DNA from: Flavobacterium lacisediminis
GTDB lineage: Bacteria; Bacteroidota; Bacteroidia; Flavobacteriales; Flavobacteriaceae
Assembly (NCBI RefSeq): GCF_025909975.1
Contig: NZ_JAPCIO010000003.1
Coordinates: 327,934 to 391,933 of the forward strand
Reading direction: 5' to 3'
Length of the DNA: 64,000 nucleotides
Below, in pieces: positions 34,889 to 43,774 of the stretch. Positions within the stretch are counted from its first letter, which is position 1. Every line of letters begins with the position of its first letter. The translations under genes were made by a program, and so were the position numbers. The notes beneath the pieces were generated by a model, which was not told the origin of the DNA, searched no databases, and saw only the letters and a list, made by a program, of their open reading frames with translations.

Positions 34889-35947
34889 ATGAATATTAAA
34901 ATAACGGGTTCAGGAAGTTATATTCCAACAAAAAAGGTAACTAATTCTGATTTTGCTCAACATGATTTTTTAAATGAAGACGGCACTGCTTTTAATATGA
35001 CAAATGATATTATTGCAGAGAAATTTGTTGAAATTACCGGAATTATAGAACGACGCTATGCCGCTGACGACATGGTTAATTCTGACATGGCAATAATTGC
35101 TGCAAAAAAAGCAATTGAAAAATCAGGTATTGATCCTGAGACTTTAGACTATATTATATTAGCTCACAACTACGGTGACATTCAAACAAATACAATTCAA
35201 TCAGATACTGTTCCAAGTTTAGCCACTCGTGTTAAATATGGATTACAAATTAAAAATCCTAAATGTGTCGCTTATGACATTCTTTTTGGTTGTCCAGGTT
35301 GGATAGAAGCTGTTATTCAAGCACAAGCCTATATTAAAGCCGGAATGGCTAAAAAATGTTTGGTTATTGGTTCTGAAACTTTATCAAGAGTTGTAGACAA
35401 ACACGACCGCGACAGCATGATTTACTCTGATGGCGCTGGAGCAACAATTATTGAAGCCACTGATGATGAAGGCGGAATTTTAGCTCATGAATCAGCTACT
35501 TTTTCTTTTGATGAAGCTAAGTTTTTATATTTTGGAAATTCGTTTAATAAAAATGAAGACCCAAATATTCGCTACATCAAAATGTATGGCAGAAAAATTT
35601 ACGAATTTGCACTTTCTAATGTTCCAAAAGCAATGGCTTCTTGCTTAGAGAAAAGCGGAATCGCTATTACCGATGTAAAGAAAATTTTAATTCATCAGGC
35701 AAATGAAAAAATGGACGAAGCCATCATTAATCGCTTTTACAAATTATTCAAGATGGAAACACCAGCTGGAATTATGCCTATGAGTATTCATAAATTAGGA
35801 AATTCAAGTGTTGCAACGGTTCCAACCTTATACGATTTAATTGTAAACGGAGAATTAGAAGGACAAAATTTAAACAAAGGCGATGTTATTATTTTTGCTT
35901 CTGTTGGTGCGGGAATGAATATTAACGCAATTGTGTACAAGATGTAA
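34889..35947 (+). CDS. 3-oxoacyl-ACP synthase III family protein
   Basis: A 352-residue thiolase-fold enzyme. The catalytic triad is Cys135 (FGCPGW), His269 (LIHQANEKMDEAI) and Asn305 (KLGNSSVATVPTLYDL). It is somewhat longer than housekeeping FabH (about 320) and has a distinct pocket sequence, so it may condense a substrate other than acetyl-CoA. It is followed by methyltransferase and glycosyltransferase genes on the same strand, separated by repeat-bearing spacers. A role in initiating fatty acid synthesis or in a special acyl product are both possible. I did not assign fabH because of the divergence. Confidence 0.85.
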   Translation: MNIKITGSGSYIPTKKVTNSDFAQHDFLNEDGTAFNMTNDIIAEKFVEITGIIERRYAADDMVNSDMAIIAAKKAIEKSGIDPETLDYIILAHNYGDIQTNTIQSDTVPSLATRVKYGLQIKNPKCVAYDILFGCPGWIEAVIQAQAYIKAGMAKKCLVIGSETLSRVVDKHDRDSMIYSDGAGATIIEATDDEGGILAHESATFSFDEAKFLYFGNSFNKNEDPNIRYIKMYGRKIYEFALSNVPKAMASCLEKSGIAITDVKKILIHQANEKMDEAIINRFYKLFKMETPAGIMPMSIHKLGNSSVATVPTLYDLIVNGELEGQNLNKGDVIIFASVGAGMNINAIVYKM

Positions 35948-35950
35948 AAA

Positions 35951-35978
35951 AGTTGGATGTTCGAAGTTGGATGTTCAA
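35951..35978. repeat. 7-bp-period spacer repeat
   Basis: Two 14-base copies, AGTTGGATGTTCGA and AGTTGGATGTTCAA, lie directly after the KAS III stop. They read as four heptamers. A longer methyltransferase frame from 35957 would translate this repeat, which argues against that start. Confidence 0.7.
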
Positions 35979-36013
35979 AGAAAAAAGTAAATTTGTACTC
36001 CAATTTTATTTCA

Positions 36014-36535
36014 ATGTACGAGAAAACATATCCGAGTAAACGATTCAATATCACTTTAGATTTTCTAAAAAAACATATCAAAACTTCTGAAACCATTTTT
36101 GATTTAGGCGTTCCAAATCCTTTTTCAAAAATCATGGTAGATAATGGCTATTCTGTTATCAACACAAAAGGCGAAGACATTGACAATGATCAATCGGCTC
36201 TTCAAACTGAGAATTACGATGTGTTTACAGGTTTTGAAATTTTCGAACATTTACTAAATCCTTACACGGTTTTACAAAACGTAAAAGCAGATAAAATTTT
36301 AATTTCGATTCCATTACGTTTGTGGTTTTCTTCAGCTTATAGAAGCAAAACGGATATGTGGGACAGACATTATCACGAATTTGAAGATTGGCAATTGGAT
36401 TGGCTTTTGGAAAAAGCAGGATATAAAATTGTTGACCGAGTAAAATTCACACATCCTGTTAAGAAACTTGGTTTTAGACCATTATTAAGATGGTTTACAC
36501 CGAGATATTATTTGGTTTACGCAGAAAGAAAGTGA
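36014..36535 (+). CDS. class I SAM-dependent methyltransferase-like protein
   Basis: A 173-residue protein resembling the Methyltransf_11/UbiE fold. Motif I is degenerate (ETIFDLGVPNPFS, where DxGxGxG would be expected), and the acidic turn and VFTGFEIFEHLLNPYTVL block corresponds to motif II. RHYHEFEDWQLDWLLEKAGY is a familiar late motif. The ATG at 36014 was chosen because the region before it encodes the spacer repeat. It lies between the KAS III and glycosyltransferase genes. The substrate is unknown. Confidence 0.78.
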   Translation: MYEKTYPSKRFNITLDFLKKHIKTSETIFDLGVPNPFSKIMVDNGYSVINTKGEDIDNDQSALQTENYDVFTGFEIFEHLLNPYTVLQNVKADKILISIPLRLWFSSAYRSKTDMWDRHYHEFEDWQLDWLLEKAGYKIVDRVKFTHPVKKLGFRPLLRWFTPRYYLVYAERK

Positions 36536-36565
36536 TTAGTAATTAGTGAATAGTAATTAGTCTAT
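36531..36565. repeat. 7-bp-period spacer repeat
   Basis: Five heptamers follow the pattern AGTNATT (for example AGTGATT, then AGTAATT). They begin inside the methyltransferase stop codon and run into the glycosyltransferase ATG. Confidence 0.7.
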
Positions 36566-37412
36566 GCGATACTACATAATCATACCAACATACAACGAGG
36601 AAAAATTCATTTCATTAACACTTCAATCGTTAGTAGAACAAACGATTTTGCCAGCAAAAGTGGTAGTGGTCAATGATAATTCTACTGATAAAACTCCAGA
36701 AATTGTTTCTGAATTTGCATCAAAACATCCTTTTATCACTTTAGTTAATAAAAAATCTGACGCGATTCATCTTCCAGGAAGTAAAGTAATTCAGGCATTC
36801 CATGAAGGAGAAAAACACATTGATGACAATTATGACATCATTGTAAAAGTAGATGCAGATTTGATTTTTCCAAACAGCTATTTCGAAACGATTATAAAGT
36901 ACTTCCAATCAGATGAGAAAATTGGAATGGCTGGTGGGTTTTGTTATGTAGAAAAAAATGGGGATTGGGTTTTAGAAAATCTAACCGATAAAGATCACAT
37001 ACGTGGAGCCTTAAAAGCCTATCGAAAAGCAACATACAAACAAATTGGCGGATTAAAACCTGCAATGGGTTGGGACACGGTTGACGAATTGCTTTGTAAA
37101 TTCTACAATTGGAAAGTAGTAACCGACGAAAGTTTACACGTAAAACACTTAAAACCAACTGGTGCAAGCTACAACAAAGCAGCGCGTTATAAACAAGGAG
37201 AAGCTTTTTACAGTTTAGGCTATGGATTTATCATCACTGCCATTTCCTCATTGAAATTGGCAATGCGAAAAGGTAAACCTCTTTTATTTATAGACTATTT
37301 AATGGGGTTTTGGAAAGCAAAATCATCTGGAAAACCTTTATTTGTAACTCCTGAGCAAGCCAAATTTTTCAGAAACTACCGCTGGAAAAAAATGAAAGAA
37401 AAGTTGTTTTAA
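36564..37412 (+). CDS. family 2 glycosyltransferase
   Basis: A 282-residue GT-A enzyme. The nucleotide-binding start is YYIIIPTYNEEKFISLTLQ with VVVVNDNSTDKT. The metal-binding DxD-like motif is IVKVDADLIFP, and the acceptor region contains MGWDTVDELLCKFYNW. No membrane helices are evident. It should transfer a sugar at the cytoplasmic face of the membrane; the acceptor is unknown. It sits between the methyltransferase and the MlaE gene, with a heptamer repeat on each side. Confidence 0.88.
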   Translation: MRYYIIIPTYNEEKFISLTLQSLVEQTILPAKVVVVNDNSTDKTPEIVSEFASKHPFITLVNKKSDAIHLPGSKVIQAFHEGEKHIDDNYDIIVKVDADLIFPNSYFETIIKYFQSDEKIGMAGGFCYVEKNGDWVLENLTDKDHIRGALKAYRKATYKQIGGLKPAMGWDTVDELLCKFYNWKVVTDESLHVKHLKPTGASYNKAARYKQGEAFYSLGYGFIITAISSLKLAMRKGKPLLFIDYLMGFWKAKSSGKPLFVTPEQAKFFRNYRWKKMKEKLF

Positions 37413-37439
37413 CCTATTCCAAAAAAATATAGTATTTTT

Positions 37440-37474
37440 ACTGAATACTAGAAACTGATCACTGAACACTAAAT
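37440..37474. repeat. 7-bp-period spacer repeat
   Basis: Five heptamers all begin ACT (for example ACTGAAT and ACTGATC), filling much of the spacer between the glycosyltransferase and mlaE-like genes. Confidence 0.65.
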
Positions 37475-37477
37475 AAT

Positions 37478-38224
37478 ATGATGCTAGTTCGCTACTTATC
37501 GCAAATAGGAAAATACTTTATCATGTTGAAAGAAATCTTCAACAAACCTACTAAATGGTCGGTAATGAAACAATTAATCTTAAAAGAAGTTGATGATTTA
37601 ATCATTGGTTCGCTAGGGATAGTTTCTTTTATTTCCTTTTTTGTTGGAGGAGTTGTGGCAATTCAAACAGCGTTAAATTTGACCAATCCTTTAATTCCTA
37701 AATATTTGATAGGTTTTGCAACACGTCAATCGGTGGTTTTAGAGTTTGCTCCAACATTTATTTCCATTATTATGGCAGGTAAAATGGGTTCATTTATTAC
37801 ATCAAGTATTGGAACCATGCGCGTTACGGAGCAAATTGACGCACTAGAAGTTATGGGAGTTAACTCATTGAACTATTTGATTTTTCCAAAAATTATCGCC
37901 TTACTTTTATATCCGTTCGTAATTGGATTGAGTATGTTTTTGGGTGTTTTTGGAGGTTGGATGGCTGCCGTTTATGGCGGTTTTACCACTAGTTTTGAAT
38001 TCACTACCGGACTTCAAACCGAATTTATTCCGTTTCATATTGCGTATGCCTTTATAAAAACTATTGTTTTTGCTTTATTGCTTGCGACTATTCCTTCCTT
38101 TCACGGTTATTACATGAAAGGTGGCGCTTTAGAAGTTGGTAAAGCAAGTACTGTTTCCTTCGTTTGGACATCGGTAGTAATTATTTTAATGAACTTTATA
38201 TTAACCCAACTCCTATTGAGCTAA
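37478..38224 (+). CDS. MlaE-family ABC permease
   Basis: A 248-residue integral membrane protein of the MlaE/permease family with about five helices. Typical blocks are QTALNLTNPLIPKYLIGFAT, LEFAPTFISIIMAGKMGS and GTMRVTEQIDALEVMGVN. These permeases move phospholipids between the membranes with an MlaF ATPase and an MlaD-type substrate-binding protein. Its stop overlaps the ATPase start (TAATG). No MlaD, MlaB or MlaC gene is nearby. Two consecutive ATG codons open the frame; the first is used. Confidence 0.92.
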   Translation: MMLVRYLSQIGKYFIMLKEIFNKPTKWSVMKQLILKEVDDLIIGSLGIVSFISFFVGGVVAIQTALNLTNPLIPKYLIGFATRQSVVLEFAPTFISIIMAGKMGSFITSSIGTMRVTEQIDALEVMGVNSLNYLIFPKIIALLLYPFVIGLSMFLGVFGGWMAAVYGGFTTSFEFTTGLQTEFIPFHIAYAFIKTIVFALLLATIPSFHGYYMKGGALEVGKASTVSFVWTSVVIILMNFILTQLLLS

Positions 38225-38994
38225 TGATTGAAGTAAAAAACATCGTAAAAAAGTTTGGCGAACAAACCGTTTTAAAAGGCGTTTCTACTCGTTTTGAAGC
38301 TGGAATGACCAATCTTATTATTGGACAAAGTGGTTCGGGAAAAACTGTTTTCTTAAAATCGTTATTAGGTTTACACACTCCTGATAGCGGAACAATTTCA
38401 TTTGATGGCAGAATTTATTCAGAACTTTCAAACGACGAAAAAAGAACTTTAAGAACCGAAATAGGAATGGTATTCCAAGGAAGTGCTTTATTTGACGGAA
38501 TGACTGTGGAAGAAAATATTGGATTTCCTTTAAAAATGTTCTCAAATAAAACGCCAAAAGAAATTAAAGAGCGTGTTGATTTTGTTATAGATAGAGTTCA
38601 TTTGGTAAACGCACACCACAAACGTCCGTCTGAAATTTCTGGTGGAATGCAAAAACGTGTAGCAATTGCTAGAGCTATTGTAAATAATCCGAAATATTTA
38701 TTTTGCGATGAACCTAACTCAGGCTTAGATCCAAAAACTGCTATTGTAATTGACAATTTGATTCAGGAAATTACTGAAGAATACAACATTACTACTGTAA
38801 TTAACACTCACGACATGAACTCTGTAATGGAAATTGGTCAGAAAATCGTTTTCTTAAAAAACGGATTATTGGAATGGGAAGGAAGCAATAAAGAAATTTT
38901 CAAAACCGATAACGAAGCCGTTACCGATTTTGTTTATTCTTCTGAGTTATTCAAGCGTGTAAGAAAAATGTACTTGGAAGATGATGTGAAATAG
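38224..38994 (+). CDS. MlaF-family ABC ATP-binding protein
   Basis: A 256-residue ATPase. Walker A is GQSGSGKT (residues 34-41), the signature is SGGMQKRVAIARAI, Walker B is YLFCDEPNSGLDP, and the switch is VINTHDMNSV. The PNSGLDP variant is typical of MlaF. The start was placed at 38224, where the ATG overlaps the permease stop. It energises the MlaE-type phospholipid transporter. It converges with the guanylyltransferase gene, 2 bases apart. Confidence 0.93.
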   Translation: MIEVKNIVKKFGEQTVLKGVSTRFEAGMTNLIIGQSGSGKTVFLKSLLGLHTPDSGTISFDGRIYSELSNDEKRTLRTEIGMVFQGSALFDGMTVEENIGFPLKMFSNKTPKEIKERVDFVIDRVHLVNAHHKRPSEISGGMQKRVAIARAIVNNPKYLFCDEPNSGLDPKTAIVIDNLIQEITEEYNITTVINTHDMNSVMEIGQKIVFLKNGLLEWEGSNKEIFKTDNEAVTDFVYSSELFKRVRKMYLEDDVK

Positions 38995-38996
38995 TA

Positions 38997-40052
38997 CTAT
39001 TTTAATTTAGAAACTATTTGCTTAATATCTTGCTCTTTATTTTTTGGATAAATCAACAATACATCGTCTTTGTCAACTATAATGTAATCAGTTAAACCAT
39101 CAATCACTACTAACTTTTTCCCTTCAGTTCTGATGATATTATTAGTTGCATTTTCTAAGTAAACGGTTGCATTTACAACTGCATTTTCTTGTTCGTCTTT
39201 TGGTAATTTATCATATAATGAACCCCAAGTTCCTAAATCGTTCCAATCGAAAGTAGCAGGTAAAACGTAAACATTCTGCGCTTTTTCCAAGATTGCATAA
39301 TCGACCGAAATATTTTGAGCTAAAGGATAATTATCTTTAATAAAAGCCGCTTCTTTTGGTGTATTTAAAGCTTCATAACCATTCATGAAATGCGCAAACA
39401 TAACAGGCTGAAACTCTTCATAGGCTTTTAAAACAGTTTTGGCACTCCAAACAAAAATCCCTGCATTCCAAAGGAAATTTCGGCTTTGAATGAATTTTCT
39501 TGCTGTAGCATAATCTGGTTTTTCGCGAAATTGTTTTACTTTTTTAATTGGTCGTGAGTCTAATTTATCAAATTCGATATAACCGTAACCAGTGTTGGCA
39601 AATGTTGGTAAAATTCCCAAAGTCATTAAGTTTTCATCGCGCTCACAAAAATCGAAAGCGTGTTGCAAATTAGAACAAAACTGTACTTCATCTTCAATCC
39701 AATGATCTGATGGCGCTACTACCATAACTGCATCTGGATTTTGTTTTTTTATTTTCAACGAAGCATACAAAATACAAGGCGCAGTGTTTCGCATTACAGG
39801 TTCTAAAATAATCTGCTCTTGTTTTACCATTGGCAATTGTTCTAAAACAATGTTATTATAATCTTCATTCGTAAGAATTAAAATATTTTCTTTTGGAATA
39901 ATTTGAGACAAACGAGTAAAGGTTTTTTGAATCAACGTTTCTCCAGTTCCTAACATATCGTGAAATTGCTTAGGAAATTCAGTTGTACTCACAGGCCAAA
40001 AACGAGAACCAACTCCACCAGCCATTAATATTGCGTAATAATTTTTGTTCAT
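38997..40052 (-). CDS. mannose-1-phosphate guanylyltransferase
   Basis: A 351-residue nucleotidyltransferase. The pyrophosphorylase signature is ILMAGGVGSRFWPVSTTEFP, followed by KQFHDMLG. Other blocks are VVAPSDHWIEDE, FREKPDYATARKFIQ and NAGIFVW, and the metal-binding SVDYAILEKA. It makes GDP-mannose for surface polysaccharides or glycoproteins in the cytoplasm. It lacks the C-terminal isomerase domain of bifunctional ManC. The next gene upstream, the SprT-like gene, is 27 bases away on the same strand. Confidence 0.94.
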   Translation of the reverse strand: MNKNYYAILMAGGVGSRFWPVSTTEFPKQFHDMLGTGETLIQKTFTRLSQIIPKENILILTNEDYNNIVLEQLPMVKQEQIILEPVMRNTAPCILYASLKIKKQNPDAVMVVAPSDHWIEDEVQFCSNLQHAFDFCERDENLMTLGILPTFANTGYGYIEFDKLDSRPIKKVKQFREKPDYATARKFIQSRNFLWNAGIFVWSAKTVLKAYEEFQPVMFAHFMNGYEALNTPKEAAFIKDNYPLAQNISVDYAILEKAQNVYVLPATFDWNDLGTWGSLYDKLPKDEQENAVVNATVYLENATNNIIRTEGKKLVVIDGLTDYIIVDKDDVLLIYPKNKEQDIKQIVSKLK

Positions 40053-40079
40053 TTTTTGAAAGATTTTTTTATTGCTTTT

Positions 40080-40682
40080 CTAATTCGGCAACAATTCTAC
40101 TTCAGCATTGGGTTGAAACAAATACAATCGTCCAGAACTTATTTCTAAACATTCATATCGCTTAACACGTAATGCTATTTTCTTAAAAATTTTCCCATTG
40201 TGAATTCTAAAATGACTTCCCATCGGAATTTCAAAGATATAATTTTTATCGGTTTCTTTTTGGTCAAATTGCTTTAATGCGATAGCTAATTTTGCATCAG
40301 TATCACTACTTGCTTTCGGATTTCTAAAATGTTTCGCAAGTAAGGGCAATAATTGATTTGGAAATATTTCCGGACGAATAAACGGCACCATCATGCGTTG
40401 AAAAGTGAGTTTCCATTCGTCGCCATGCGGTTTTATGTTTCGACCATATTTTTCAAATGCTACCAAATGGGCTATTTCGTGAATTAATGTGATTAAGAAT
40501 CGGTATTTATTCAAACTTGCATTCACTGTAATCAAATGATAACCTTGCGCATCTTTTCGATAATCACCATGACGCGTTTGACGTTCGTTGACAATTTTAA
40601 GATGCACATGATTTGCTTTGATTAACTCAAAACAATGATGAACTGCATGTTCAGGAAGGTATTTTTGTAAAACTTCGCTCAT
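40080..40682 (-). CDS. SprT-like zinc metallopeptidase domain protein
   Basis: A 200-residue protein with the SprT-like motif HEIAH (residues 68-72) and a third ligand in KPHGDEWK (His86). The C-terminal half is a small beta-rich domain. Eukaryotic SPRTN relatives degrade DNA-protein crosslinks, but the bacterial role is unclear. There is no signal peptide. It is probably cotranscribed with the guanylyltransferase gene, but a common function is not evident. Confidence 0.88.
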   Translation of the reverse strand: MSEVLQKYLPEHAVHHCFELIKANHVHLKIVNERQTRHGDYRKDAQGYHLITVNASLNKYRFLITLIHEIAHLVAFEKYGRNIKPHGDEWKLTFQRMMVPFIRPEIFPNQLLPLLAKHFRNPKASSDTDAKLAIALKQFDQKETDKNYIFEIPMGSHFRIHNGKIFKKIALRVKRYECLEISSGRLYLFQPNAEVELLPN

Positions 40683-40688
40683 TATAAT

Positions 40689-41900
40689 TTACCAATACGT
40701 AATTTGTCTCTTCCAAACATATAACTTTTCACCATTAATATATTTTACTTGTTCAATCCAATTATAATTTTTATCAAAAACATATTCGAATTTACAAGTT
40801 GTTGTAACAATATCTCCAAAAGTATCTGTTTCTTTTAACTCGATAAGATTATTTTTATCATATTTATAACTCAATTTTCTCTGAATAATGAGATCATTTT
40901 TGGGGAATTTTATACTATTTATTTTTATGTCTTTCTTATCAAATAAAATATCAGATTTATCCGTTATAAATTTTCTATTTATATAAATCTCTTCTGTTTT
41001 TCTACCTCTATTATCATATTTATATTCAATTAAACTAGTCAGAGTATCGTGTGCAGTGGTTACAATTGAACATTCAAGCAATCCTTTATTTGAATAGTAA
41101 TATTTTGTTTTACTACCTAATTCAACTTGATTTTCGTCTTTAGGTTTATTTTCATAAAGCCATGTTTCTTGAAGATTACCTTTTTCATCATAAAAATATT
41201 CTTCTTTTATTTTATCTCTTTTTACATTTCCTAAATAAACCGAACTAGACCCATCATTATGATATTCATAAACCCAGTAATCTTGGCTAATTTTCTTCTT
41301 TTTCCTTCCAAATTCATCATAGACAAATTTTAAGCCTCCAAGATGCCCTTCATAATTAAAATTATTCGCTTCAATTAAATTTTTACTCTTTTTGTCATAA
41401 ACATAGTAATCATATCTATACACCTCCGGAGTGTCTGAATAATATACCAGTTCAGAAATTAAATTACCATCATATCTATTATAACTATAATTTGTAACTT
41501 TAAAATCATCCAAATCATAAAATTCTTTAACTTGAACTAGTTTATCGTTTTCGTTGTATTTGTAATTATATGATCTTACTGTATCACCATTTTTATAAAA
41601 CCAATATTCAAAAGTTGCTTTTCCTTTTTCATCAAATTCTTTATAATAATTCAAATAATGCACAAAAGAAGAATGATACCAATTACTATAAAATCTACTT
41701 TTAGTATAAATATTACTCATAAAACCACTATGACCATAATCTCCATCAACACTAAAGAGCCTATAATTTTGCCTGTCTTTGTCTAAGAAAGTTAATTCTT
41801 CCCTAACCGATTTCACGTTTCCATAAAGAGTGTCTTTCAATTGAGAAAATGAAAAATTTATCCAAAAAATGAAAAATAAAAATGAAATAATGCTTTTCAT
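40689..41900 (-). CDS. exported YD-repeat-like protein
   Basis: A 403-residue protein with a signal peptide (ends FSFSQ, residue 19). The body is made of beta-hairpin units with the Y-D-x-x-G pattern of YD/RHS repeats: FYDEKGNLQETW, YKYDNRGRKTEEIY and VYDEFGRKKKK. It is far shorter than RHS toxins and has no toxin domain. It is followed at 6 bases by the SprT-like gene and preceded at 2 bases by the SDR gene. A surface or periplasmic role is likely; function unknown. Confidence 0.75.
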   Translation of the reverse strand: MKSIISFLFFIFWINFSFSQLKDTLYGNVKSVREELTFLDKDRQNYRLFSVDGDYGHSGFMSNIYTKSRFYSNWYHSSFVHYLNYYKEFDEKGKATFEYWFYKNGDTVRSYNYKYNENDKLVQVKEFYDLDDFKVTNYSYNRYDGNLISELVYYSDTPEVYRYDYYVYDKKSKNLIEANNFNYEGHLGGLKFVYDEFGRKKKKISQDYWVYEYHNDGSSSVYLGNVKRDKIKEEYFYDEKGNLQETWLYENKPKDENQVELGSKTKYYYSNKGLLECSIVTTAHDTLTSLIEYKYDNRGRKTEEIYINRKFITDKSDILFDKKDIKINSIKFPKNDLIIQRKLSYKYDKNNLIELKETDTFGDIVTTTCKFEYVFDKNYNWIEQVKYINGEKLYVWKRQITYW

Positions 41901-41902
41901 AT

Positions 41903-42583
41903 TTAAGGAGTTGAAGATGAAACTTGCAATACTTTTCCGTTGTAATATTTGTTTCCGGTTAAGGCGAAATTAAAGATGTAATCTGCCATTTCTTTCGCTG
42001 AAAGTGGTGCTTCGTAACCCGGAAACGCTTCTTGTAGCATTTCGGTATTTACAGCTCCAAGTGCTAAAACATTAAATGAAATTCCTTGTTCTTTGTATTC
42101 TTCTGCTAATAATTCTGACAAGGTAATTACAGCTCCTTTACTTGAAGAATATGCAGCTAATCCAGCGAATTTCATACTTCCTTGTATGCCGCCCATAGAA
42201 CTAATTGTTACTACATGACTTCCTTTTTCCATGAATGGAATACAGATTTTTGTTAATTCGGCAACAGCAAAAACATTGACTTTGTAAATGTTTTGAAATT
42301 CCTCTGAAGTAATTTGTGTAAATTGTTTATGCAACAAACTTCCTGCGTTGTGAATTAAAACATCTACTTTTTTCCAAGTTCTATTGATAAAATTTTCCAC
42401 TTGAAGCAATTCTTCTGGATTTGAAATATCAATTGACAAACACGTAATATTTGGATTTTCAATTAACTCTTTTGGTGTTTTTCTGGAAATCGCCAATACT
42501 TGATGTCCGGCGTTTGCAAATTGCAAAGCTAATTCGTAACCAATTCCGCGAGAAGTTCCAGTGATGATGATATTTTTACTCAC
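41903..42583 (-). CDS. short-chain dehydrogenase/reductase
   Basis: A 226-residue classical SDR. The cofactor loop is TGTSRGIG, the NAG turn is VLIHNAGSLLH, the catalytic serine lies in VTISSMGG and the YxxxK motif is YSSSKGAV. It should reduce a carbonyl with NAD(P)H in the cytoplasm; the substrate is unknown. The start is placed at the GTG at 42583, because family members begin just before the cofactor strand. An ATG at 42622 would add 13 residues of lysine-rich sequence and remains possible. Confidence 0.88.
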   Translation of the reverse strand: MSKNIIITGTSRGIGYELALQFANAGHQVLAISRKTPKELIENPNITCLSIDISNPEELLQVENFINRTWKKVDVLIHNAGSLLHKQFTQITSEEFQNIYKVNVFAVAELTKICIPFMEKGSHVVTISSMGGIQGSMKFAGLAAYSSSKGAVITLSELLAEEYKEQGISFNVLALGAVNTEMLQEAFPGYEAPLSAKEMADYIFNFALTGNKYYNGKVLQVSSSTP

Positions 42584-42653
42584 AATTTTATTTTTTTTGT
42601 GTACGTTAATCTTCGATTTCAAAGTGATTATTTTGTAAAAATAGGAATAAAAA

Positions 42654-42678
42654 AAATCCCGAAGAAATTTCGGGATTT
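42654..42678 (-). terminator. Rho-independent terminator of the Kelch/propeller unit
   Basis: Arms AAATCCCGAA (42654-42663) and TTCGGGATTT (42669-42678) flank a five-base loop. On the minus strand eight T follow. It lies 17 bases after the 32-codon ORF. Confidence 0.85.
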
Positions 42679-42694
42679 AGATTAACAAACTAAA

Positions 42695-42793
42695 TTATAC
42701 AATAGCAACAATAACCAAACCTATTAGAATATATAACAACAAAAGCAATAACTCTAATTTGTATTTATCTATGGATGAAAAAAGTTGTTTCAT
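42695..42793 (-). CDS. possible 32-residue membrane peptide
   Basis: An ATG at 42793 opens 32 codons ending TAA at 42695. The product starts MKQLFSSIDKYKLE and continues as one hydrophobic helix rich in Leu, Ile and Val to the end. It starts 11 bases after the Kelch lipoprotein stop and lies just before that unit's terminator, so it would be the last gene of the operon. The charged N-terminus and single helix are typical of small membrane proteins. No homologue is known to me. Confidence 0.45.
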   Translation of the reverse strand: MKQLFSSIDKYKLELLLLLLYILIGLVIVAIV

Positions 42794-42804
42794 GACAAAT
42801 CATT

Positions 42805-43770
42805 TTAGTTGGATTTCCACATACTAGAAACATTTAAAGAACTTCCATCTGAACCTCCGTGTACAAAAATTTCGCCATTAAATAGAGTTGCTTGATGATA
42901 ACAACTTGCCGGAAAAGGATTTGAAACCTCAACTTCTGACCAATTTTTACCATCTGTAGATTTTAGGATAGTATTGTAATAAGAATTCGAATCGCGACCT
43001 CCTAAAATATAGAATTCATCATTTTTTACTACTAATTGATGTCCGTAAATAGGTTCAAATCCTGATATTACTTCTTGTGTCCAATTGATTCCATCTGAAG
43101 AAGATTGAATGTCTCCATAGGTATTTCCGTCACCATTACCACCGCAAATCCACATTTTATTATCGTAAACAAATGCTTTATGATGACCGCGTTTTTCAAA
43201 TGAAGTTAAATCTTCCTCTTCTGTCCAAGTAACACCATCTGAACTCGACCAAACATCGTTGTGAACATTCGTGTTATTTCCGCTTACACCTCCAATTAAC
43301 CATAATTTACTATTATAAACCACAACATCAAACGCATAACGATTTCCAAAAGCAACGTTTGTAGTTTCTTCAACCCAGTTTACACCATCGGTAGATGAAA
43401 AAACATCACTTCGCCCATTACCATCATATCCACCGATTATCCATAATTTACTATTAAAGACAATACATTTATGATAAGATCTTGCTGGAATTGCATCTCC
43501 AGTTGTAGTTACCGAATTCCAAACAATTCCATCAACACTATTTAAAACTGTGTTAGTAATAGTATTGGAATCATTAGTTCCGCCAATTATCCATAATTTA
43601 TTATTAAATTGAATCATTTGATGTCCTCTCAAACCTAATGGCAATGAACCAGAGGTTGAAACTTGAGTAAAACTCATGTTGTCATTTGTTTGATTGTCAT
43701 CATTATCACTACAAGAGCCAAGAGATAACGTTACTGCAACCAATACAATCGATTTTAAAAACTTTTTCAT
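42805..43770 (-). CDS. Kelch-type propeller lipoprotein
   Basis: A 321-residue lipoprotein. The lipobox is LGSC (Cys20), followed by SDNDD, which fits the acidic surface-export signal of Bacteroidota lipoproteins, so surface exposure is expected. Residues 40-321 comprise about six Kelch-like blades with repeated units such as NSKLWIIGGYDGNGRSDVF and SSTDGVNW. Such propellers bind ligands or sugars; there are no catalytic residues visible. It starts 4 bases after the stop of the next propeller gene, so the two form an operon. Confidence 0.85.
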   Translation of the reverse strand: MKKFLKSIVLVAVTLSLGSCSDNDDNQTNDNMSFTQVSTSGSLPLGLRGHQMIQFNNKLWIIGGTNDSNTITNTVLNSVDGIVWNSVTTTGDAIPARSYHKCIVFNSKLWIIGGYDGNGRSDVFSSTDGVNWVEETTNVAFGNRYAFDVVVYNSKLWLIGGVSGNNTNVHNDVWSSSDGVTWTEEEDLTSFEKRGHHKAFVYDNKMWICGGNGDGNTYGDIQSSSDGINWTQEVISGFEPIYGHQLVVKNDEFYILGGRDSNSYYNTILKSTDGKNWSEVEVSNPFPASCYHQATLFNGEIFVHGGSDGSSLNVSSMWKSN

Positions 43771-43774
43771 ACTA

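Noticed and set aside
35957..36013. Longer methyltransferase start at 35957
   Set aside because: It would translate the heptamer repeat and has no family similarity.
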